Below are positions 57,935 to 64,000 of a stretch of DNA of 64,000 nt, in pieces. This DNA is from CAVQRC01 sp963715045 (GTDB taxonomy: Bacteria; Planctomycetota; Planctomycetia; Pirellulales; Lacipirellulaceae). The DNA is taken from NCBI GenBank assembly GCA_963715045.1, contig CAVQRC010000021.1, positions 1-64,000 on the forward strand. The letters are read 5' to 3'. Position 1 is the stretch's first letter, and each line of letters opens with the position of its first letter. The notes below the pieces were generated by a model. It was not told the origin of the DNA. It worked only from the letters and a program-made list of their open reading frames with translations, and searched no databases. Position numbers and translations under genes: made by a program.

Positions 57935-58737
57935 CGGCAAAGCCCGGCATTTGGGACCGGCGGCCCGGATGGTGAAGAAGACCGCCAATGGCAGCGGTCG
58001 TTGCGGTGTCGTGCGGCAGCACCAGAATGCCGGGATTTTTCTGGCACGCCTGAGAGCCGCGGCGGTGGGAACGTTCTCAGGCAGGCGTATCGGGTTTCCA
58101 GGCGGTTGGTACACCAGCCGGCCGCGGCAGCGCGAAGAATCCCGGCTTCGCGCCTGGCGATTCGCAGCCGGGCCCGCGACGGAAGAAGCCGGGCTTCGGG
58201 TGACGGCAAAGCCCGGCATTTGGGACCGGCGGCCCGGATGGTGAAGAAGACCGCCAATGGCAGCGGTCGTTGCGGTGTCGTGCGGCAGCACCAGAATGCC
58301 GGGATTTTTCTGGCACGCCTGAGAGCCGCGGCGGTGGGAACGTTCTCAGGCAGGCGTATCGGGTTTCCAGGCGGTTGGTACACCAGCCGGCCGCGGCAGC
58401 GCGAAGAATCCCGGCTTCGCGCCTGGCGATTCGCAGCCGGGCCCGCGACGGAAGAAGCCGGGCTTCGGGGGACGGCAAAGCCCGGCATTTGGGACCGGCG
58501 GCCCGGATGGTGAAGAAGACCGCCAATGGCAGCGGTCGTTGCGGTGTCGTGCGGCAGCACCAGAATGCCGGGATTTTTCTGGCACGCCTGAGAGCCGCGG
58601 CGGTGGGAACGTTCTCAGGCAGGCGTATCGGGTTTCCAGGCGGTTGGTACACCAGCCGGCCGCGGCAGCGCGAAGAATCCCGGCTTCGCGCTTGGCGATT
58701 CGCAGCCGGGCCCGCGACGGAAGAAGCCGGGCTTCCG
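57933..58737. repeat. 269-bp tandem repeat, three copies
   Basis: Units start at 57933, 58202 and 58471, each with GACGGCAAAGCCCGGCATTT, and are nearly identical. Each unit contains several short inverted sequences around the theme AAGCCCGGCATT/AATGCCGGGATT and GAAGAAGCCGGGCTTC, so it can fold extensively. The first unit starts at the stop codon of the mannosidase and the last ends shortly before the DUF3604 stop. Long open frames run through it on both strands, but the period is not a multiple of three and the frames change from copy to copy, so they are not genes. Confidence 0.95.
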
Positions 58738-58755
58738 CCGGGCTTTTCGCCCCTC

Positions 58756-61180
58756 CTAGCGTCGCACATCGACCCAGATCGGCGATGACCAGGCTTCGTT
58801 TCCGTCTTCCTGTACCAGGTGGAAGTAGAAGTAATGCGGTCCGGTCACACGCGGCTGGCGTCGCAGCTCGATCACCCGCTCGCTCGGAGTCAACGACTCG
58901 ATCACGATGCCGTCCTGTACGAGATTCACGGTTTCGATCGGGGCCGTGCCGTGTGCTTCGAGACGAAGCTCGGGCATGCTGTCGGCTGAAATCGCCTCGC
59001 CCATCCAGTGCTCGCCGGCGGTCACGAGCAGGCGAATGCGGTCCGTTGCGGCATAGGTACGCCTGGCCTGCAACGCCCGAAAGATCGACTCGCGAGAGGC
59101 CTGTTCGGCCCATACGCAGGCGTAGCTCGCACTCGTCGACATGTGATCGCTGCTGGCGATGAATCCGAGACGATAGCCAAGGGCGAGCCCCTGATGCACG
59201 TCGGCTTCGATGGAGTTATCGCGGCAGCCTTGGAAGATCTCGACCAGGGGTCGCAGCTTGTCGTCCTGGTAGGCCCACGTGTCGCGGCGGATAGGTTGAT
59301 GCGGAATCGTGATCGTGTCGCTGTCGAGTTCTTTCCAGAACTCGGGTACGGGATACGTAAAGGGTCGCAGCATGTCGGGCCGTAGCGAGATCACGTTGTG
59401 ATCGGCCGTGTTGCCGTGGCTCCTCTCGTAGGAATAGAACGGGAGGAACGTGGCGTTGGCGGGCGGGCCAAGTTGGTGCCGCAAGACTTCTTTGCGACAC
59501 CGCCACCACAGCTGGCTGAGCGGATTCCCCTGGGCGATATCGCGGGTGTGGTCGGTGATTCCGAGAAAGTCGAGCCGGGCGACTTCGGTCGCGTAGCGGT
59601 AGGCATCATCGATCGTCCCGTCGAGCGGGACGCGACACAGCGAGAGGTCGGTGTGCCGGTGCAGATCGCCGAAAAACAACTGGCATTCGAGTTCACCAAC
59701 CTGGATCGCTGCCCCGCGCTCGTGCGGAGCCGCGGCGGGTTCCGCGATGTCAGATTCGAGCGACTGCGATCGCGACCGGATCCCCGAATCGGCCGCCGGG
59801 GTCGAGCCGCGTCGTCACCGCGGCGGTCACCAGTCCGCGCGGCAAGGGACTCGCCGTGCGGTGGGTCCGACCTGTGGTCCACACCGCGTGGACGCGTTCC
59901 TTGCCGGCGGCGACGTCGAGTCGCTGCATCCCGTCACCCTGGCCCGTTTCCAGGCGGTACAGCGGCGACCAGCCATCGCCGGTCTGGTGCCGCGCGTAGA
60001 TCCTCCAACCTTCCTCGACATGCGAACGATGTTCGATACCGAGCCAGGGCGTGTAAAAATGCCGGTAGAAGACCCACAACCGATCCCGGGAATCGACGAC
60101 GATTCGCGGGCGTTCATAGAACGCTCCCAGTCGCCGACGGTCGAGAGCGATCCCGCTGCGAGCTGCGGCTGCAGTCACCGAAGGCATCGGAAAAGGTTCT
60201 GTCAGCCGCTGCAGTCGTCCATCCTGAGTCACGGCCGCGACTTCGAGGTGGCGATAGCGATGCAGCGGTCCGTGCTGATCTCGGACGGTTGGCGTCTTAA
60301 TTCCCCGAAAAGGTTTTCCCCAGTTCTCTCCGCCCGTTTCCCAGGCGACGTAGCCACCGCCACCCGGTCGGGCCACGATGTCGACGCGTCCGTCGAACGC
60401 AGCCGAATCGGTGACGGCGAGCGGCGGGCTCCAGTGATGATCTCGGTAAACTCGCAAACGTACATTGAACGCGTTGCCGTCGTAGACGTCCCAGGCGACA
60501 TACACGCAGCCTTGTTCATCGACCGCAACGCCGGGATGCCACGCTCCACCCTGCTGCGAGTCGAATTGCGTCAAGTCGCCGACCCGGTCCGTCGCGACGG
60601 GTCGGGCGACGATTTCGAATTTTCCGTCTCGGTCACTTTGCCACACAAACCACAGACCACCGAGGGGATCCGCGGCAACCCGGTGGTGGATGTCGCTGCC
60701 GCTGGATGCACTGATCTTCCTCGGAGTTGCGATGGATTGGCCGTCAGCAACCAAGCCGGCAAAGACGTCCCACTGGTTTCCCTGGCGTGCTTCGAAGCTG
60801 AGCCACAGGCGTCCGGATGAGTCCATCGTGAGCGTGGGATTTGCGTATTCGCCGTAATCCGGTACCGCCAGGTACTGCGTACGCCACGCGTCGCCGACCC
60901 GCGAACCGACCCAGATTCGATCCCCCTGTTGAGGCGTAAACTCGAGCCACGCGTACCACACCGAGTCTTCCGCAACGCAGACGGCGGCCTCGTACCACAG
61001 GGGGTGCTCGAGCAGCTTTCCCGGGACCTCGTAAGTTGGCGGGTCGTAGGAGAAGTCAGGCGTTGGCTCCGGCGATCCGCCGGCCGGTAAATCGCCTTGA
61101 TGGCCGTTTGCCGCACCACTACTCAGCGGGATTGCCGTCAGCATGATCAACCAGATCAGTCGTCGCTGCGAAGGATGCAT
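58756..61180 (-). CDS. BNR-like propeller plus DUF3604 (PHP-type) protein, one frameshift
   Basis: About 808 residues. ATG 61180 starts a signal peptide (LIWLIMLTAIPLSSGAA). The first ~460 residues form a propeller-like domain of W/Y-rich repeats (SVWYAWLEFTPQQGDRIWVG, HPGVAVDEQGCVYVAWDVYD). An extra T near 59757 separates this from the C-terminal part, DUF3604: FFGDLHRHTDLSLCRVPLDG with HxH metal ligands, FLGITDHTRD, YERSHGNTADHNV, SDHMSTSASYACVW. DUF3604 is a PHP-like metal hydrolase family of unknown substrate. The two halves could be separate genes, but the clean join after removing one base argues for one. Confidence 0.83.
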
Positions 61181-61188
61181 CGCTCTTC

Positions 61189-61344
61189 CATCAAATCACC
61201 AATGACAAGCAACAGCATTAAATCACAAATGACAAACAACAAATCACAAACAAGTCTCAGCTTCAAAAAATCAAGTCTCAAACACGCACAAGTCTCATGG
61301 TCCCATCGTCCCATATCCCATCGTCCCATCGCCCCCCACTCCGA
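61189..61344. repeat. low-complexity element after the helicase gene
   Basis: Reiterated AAATCACAAATGACAAACAA words followed by GTCCCATCGTCCCATATCCC words, ending at the helicase stop codon. Related to the elements at 11903-12052 and 52093-52141. Confidence 0.75.
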
Positions 61345-63240
61345 TCAGATTTCCTCCCACACGGTGTGATACGCGGCAATCGACTCAAAATACGCCAGCA
61401 GGGCGTCATAGAAGGCGTGCCTCCCCAGCGTGGCACTGTCGCCAATGACAATCAATTTGCGGCGGGCTCTGGTGAGCGCGACGTTCATTCGCCGGACGTC
61501 GGCCAGAAAGCCGATCTCACCGGCTTCGTTGGAACGGACGAGGCTGATGACGACGGCCTCCTTTTCGCGTCCCTGGAAGCCATCGACCGTGTCGATTTCA
61601 AGATTCGGATCGGCGGCCTGTTCGCGGAGCCAGCGGACCTGAGCGGCATACGGCGCAATCACCGCAATTTGTCGGGAGTGAACACCGGCCGCCTTGAGTT
61701 CCGTGACCTTGCGGAGCACGAGTTGTCCCTCCTGGGGATTGAACAGGCTCGATCCTTCGGGCTCGGGCTGCTCATTGTAGTCGGCTCCGGCGGTATCAAT
61801 AAACATGACCGGCTCATCGGTGAGCGGCGTTTCGGTGACGTCCGGGAGTCCCGCCAGGCGATGGATTCTGACCGAATCGTGGGCGACAAGTTGGGCTTCA
61901 TAAAACTGTCGCGACGAGAACTCCATGATTTGCTCATGCATCCGGTACTGAGTCGTCAGTCGCCGGGAGATGTTCCTTCCGTGGAGTTCGAGCAGTCGTT
62001 CCAGCAGGCTGACTCCAAAACCTTCGCCGGCGGCCTGGGCAGAAACGATCGTGGGTGGGAGCTGGCAGTGATCTCCGGTAAGCACGATTCGCTTCGCGCG
62101 GGCGAGGGGAATCCAGCAGGCGGGTTCGGTCGACTGGCAGGCCTCATCGATCACGCACAAGTCGAAAGCACTCTCGCCGAGTACCTGGCTGTCGAATGTG
62201 AGCGTAGCACAAACGATGTCGGCGGTGTCGATCACGTCGTCGATGGCCTGCTGCTCGAGCAATCGCGCGTCGCGTTGTAATTGTCGGGCATCCTGTCGCA
62301 TCTGCTGTCGAGCGCCGCGAGGTGGTCTGGCCCGGGTGTGCCGACCCGCCTGGCGGTAGAGCGCTTCGGCCTCGCGCATCATCTCCCGCACGATTCGCAT
62401 CGAGGCATGGTTCTCGACCAGGGCGTCGAGCGAATGTTGCCGCAAGTCGACCGTGACGCGGGCAGGGTGGCCGAGGCGAACCGCGTTCTGGCCTCCGCGG
62501 ACCAGTTTTTCAAGCAGATTGTCGACGGCCGTATTACTCGGCGCGCATGCGAGTACCTTGTCGCCCCGAAGCACGGCCTGACGGATCATTTCGGCGATCG
62601 TCGTGGTCTTGCCCGTGCCGGGCGGACCATGAATGACCGCCAGGTCTTCCGCGGCCAGCGCGAACTGAACGGCTTGCTGCTGAGAAGCATCCAGCCCGGG
62701 TTCGAGGTCGACTTCCGGCCCGCTCTTGAATCTCGGTTCCCGATCTCCAAACAAAATCTCGCGCAGCTTCTTCAATCTGCCCGTAGCCGTTTCGGCCACG
62801 GCCAGGGCGGTGAGTTGCCGTTTGCGGGAGATCTCATCGGGCGTGAGGTCCAGCCGAAACGTATCACCGTCGGGATACTCGTTGACTGCTACTTGAATCT
62901 TCTCGACCGCCCGGCTGCTGACCACGCCCGCGTACACGTCGCCCTCGTCACTCGACAGAGCGACCGGCGAACCGACCCGTAAACGATTCCACGGGAGTTG
63001 GAGATCCCGGTTTCGTTTGACAAGCGTCAGCAGATAATGACCGCCAAGTCCCGTCTCGTGATCCACGATGACCAACTCGAGCAGCGCTTCGCCGCTGCGC
63101 TCCGCGTCGGCGTCAGCGAGACGGCGGCGACGCTCAGCCAGCCGAGCCGTCTCGGCGTCTGCCTCGAGCCCGATCCATCGCCTGAGGCGATCGAAGTGGT
63201 CGTGCGTTGAAGTCGTAATCGCTGTTTCTCCGTGGGTCAC
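61345..63240 (-). CDS. UPF1/SMUBP2-like superfamily 1 helicase
   Basis: About 631 residues, SF1B helicase of the UPF1/IGHMBP2 type. An N-terminal oligonucleotide-binding-like region (VIVDHETGLGGHYLLTLVKR) is followed by RecA domain 1: VIHGPPGTGKTTTIAEMIRQ (motif I), APSNTAVDNLLEKL (Ia), FDLCVIDEACQSTEPACWIP (II) and LTGDHCQLPPTIVS (III). Domain 2 has TQYRMHEQIMEF (IV), DTVDGFQGREKEAVVISLVR (V) and MNVALTRARRKLIVIGD (VI). It unwinds RNA or DNA 5' to 3'. The start is uncertain: the frame is open to 63354; GTG 63240 is chosen, and it coincides with a fragment of repeat R2. Confidence 0.9.
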   Translation of the reverse strand: MTHGETAITTSTHDHFDRLRRWIGLEADAETARLAERRRRLADADAERSGEALLELVIVDHETGLGGHYLLTLVKRNRDLQLPWNRLRVGSPVALSSDEGDVYAGVVSSRAVEKIQVAVNEYPDGDTFRLDLTPDEISRKRQLTALAVAETATGRLKKLREILFGDREPRFKSGPEVDLEPGLDASQQQAVQFALAAEDLAVIHGPPGTGKTTTIAEMIRQAVLRGDKVLACAPSNTAVDNLLEKLVRGGQNAVRLGHPARVTVDLRQHSLDALVENHASMRIVREMMREAEALYRQAGRHTRARPPRGARQQMRQDARQLQRDARLLEQQAIDDVIDTADIVCATLTFDSQVLGESAFDLCVIDEACQSTEPACWIPLARAKRIVLTGDHCQLPPTIVSAQAAGEGFGVSLLERLLELHGRNISRRLTTQYRMHEQIMEFSSRQFYEAQLVAHDSVRIHRLAGLPDVTETPLTDEPVMFIDTAGADYNEQPEPEGSSLFNPQEGQLVLRKVTELKAAGVHSRQIAVIAPYAAQVRWLREQAADPNLEIDTVDGFQGREKEAVVISLVRSNEAGEIGFLADVRRMNVALTRARRKLIVIGDSATLGRHAFYDALLAYFESIAAYHTVWEEI

Positions 63241-63371
63241 TCTCGCCGAGAGTGTCCGGCCAATCGAAAAGCCCGGGAGGTCTCGGAAGCTCCAGCGGCT
63301 GTGAGCGAGCCACACGGGATCTTGCCCACCGCGTGCAGCTCGGCTGTTTGGCACCCTCCGGGCAACTCTGT

Positions 63372-64000
63372 CTACTCGCGAATCGGTTGTGATTGGCGGT
63401 ACATCCGCAGTCGCTGCCCGAGCGCGGTGGCAAGCTGCTGATTGCCCTGAGCCGTCGCCTGTCGGATCGCCAGCTCAATCAGCGACGCCGCCTGCTGAAA
63501 CTGCCCGTTCTCGGCGTACGCGGCGGCGAATACGTCAAACACCCGGGCGGGCAGCTTCGCAGGATCGGCGCCAGTCGTTCCACGATCTGCACGGCCAGTT
63601 TGCCGTCTCGCAACGTAGGATCCTTGCTCGTCGAGAGGAGCCACACGATGCGCAGCGTGGCCAGCTCCGGGGCCGGTTTGAGTTCGATTGCCCGGCGGTA
63701 GAATCGGAACGCGGCGTGCGGGTCGCCCGCCTGTTCACTGATCCGGCCCAAGTTGGTGAGGGCCTCGCTGTTCTCAGGATCGATTTCCAGAATCTGCTGA
63801 AAATATCCGCCGGCGGCGTCGAATTCGCGTTGGATTGCCTTGATCCCCCCCATCCTGCTGAGGACGTCCATTTCTTCCGGAAAGACTTCCAGAATGGCGC
63901 GGTAATTCTCGGCGGCCAGGTCGAGCCGTTTGTTCTGCAGATAAAGATTGGCCAGATTCACTCGGGCTGCCATCTGGGTGGGACGCGCATCGAGTGCCGC
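63372..64000 (-). CDS. TPR-repeat protein, partial, one frameshift
   Basis: C-terminal ~208 residues of a tetratricopeptide protein; the rest lies beyond the window. Repeats such as VNLANLYLQNKRLDLAAENY and ALTNLGRISEQAGDPHAAFR follow the 34-residue pattern. A frame change near 63550 leads to VFDVFAAAYAENGQFQQAAS and the end RLRMYRQSQPIRE. The family is used for protein-protein contacts, often in outer-membrane assembly or O-glycosylation in this phylum. A role cannot be assigned. Confidence 0.8.

Noticed and set aside
57933..58737. Possible CRISPR array
   Set aside because: The repeat units are 269 bp, contiguous and near-identical throughout, without variable spacers; no cas genes are nearby.
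57895..59113. Several 170-255-codon open frames in the 269-bp triple repeat
   Set aside because: They repeat the same peptide in shifting frames on both strands because of the tandem DNA repeat; there is no start signal and no family resemblance.

Overview
The window comes from a planctomycete, most likely a Pirellulales-type member of Planctomycetota. The evidence is three DUF1559 pseudopilin-like proteins, DUF1549/DUF1553 and DUF1501 proteins, a Ser/Thr kinase fused to WD40 repeats, a redoxin/cytochrome protein, small regulatory-domain lipoproteins, high GC and loosely packed single genes. No rRNA, tRNA or CRISPR array was recognised.

Layout. 0-12 kb: DUF1549/1553 protein (cut by the edge), DUF1559 plus lipoprotein, a small retropepsin-like protease pair between direct repeats, a Wzc-like exopolysaccharide protein with a degenerate P-loop, and a DUF1549/1553-DUF1501 pair. 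12-16 kb: hydrogenase maturation operon hypC-D-E-A-B without a hydrogenase. 16-25 kb: kinase-WD40, redoxin/cytochrome protein, NADP-dependent oxidoreductase, YdjC-type deacetylase, phosphopantetheinyl transferase. 25-30 kb: SRPBCC protein, small lipoprotein, DUF1559, a UspA-GspE fusion and another DUF1559. 30-42 kb: class III aminotransferase, sodium:solute symporter with its small partner, CehA-like metallohydrolase, creatininase-like and DUF4432 proteins, PdxA, a PLP decarboxylase and a sialidase remnant.

42-51 kb is the most interesting part. It is a minus-strand cluster for a molybdenum oxidoreductase of the nitrite oxidoreductase (NXR)/nitrate reductase type: a diheme cytochrome c fused to an NxrC-like haem-b domain, a Tat-exported NxrA-like catalytic subunit, an unnamed protein, a four-cluster iron-sulfur NxrB-like subunit and a TorD/NarJ-type chaperone. 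A divergent Rrf2-family regulator, a promoter with an overlapping dyad, and mobB (molybdenum cofactor) lie next to it. From memory of the families the A and B subunits resemble the periplasmic NXR of Nitrospira and anammox bacteria. The implied role is nitrite oxidation (or nitrate reduction) outside the cytoplasm, with electrons passing from Mo through Fe-S clusters to haem b and haem c.

51-64 kb: PhyH-family oxygenase, DapA/NanA-type lyase, NhaC antiporter, GH38 alpha-mannosidase, a 269-bp triple repeat, a DUF3604 protein, an UPF1-like helicase and a TPR protein (cut by the edge).

Many genes are split by single-base frameshifts although the protein sequence is preserved on both sides. Most are best explained as one-base insertions, and they are densest in the NXR cluster. 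I annotate these genes as whole units and flag the breaks. Several intergenic repeat families are also listed. Family assignments rest on motifs and recall, not on searches.
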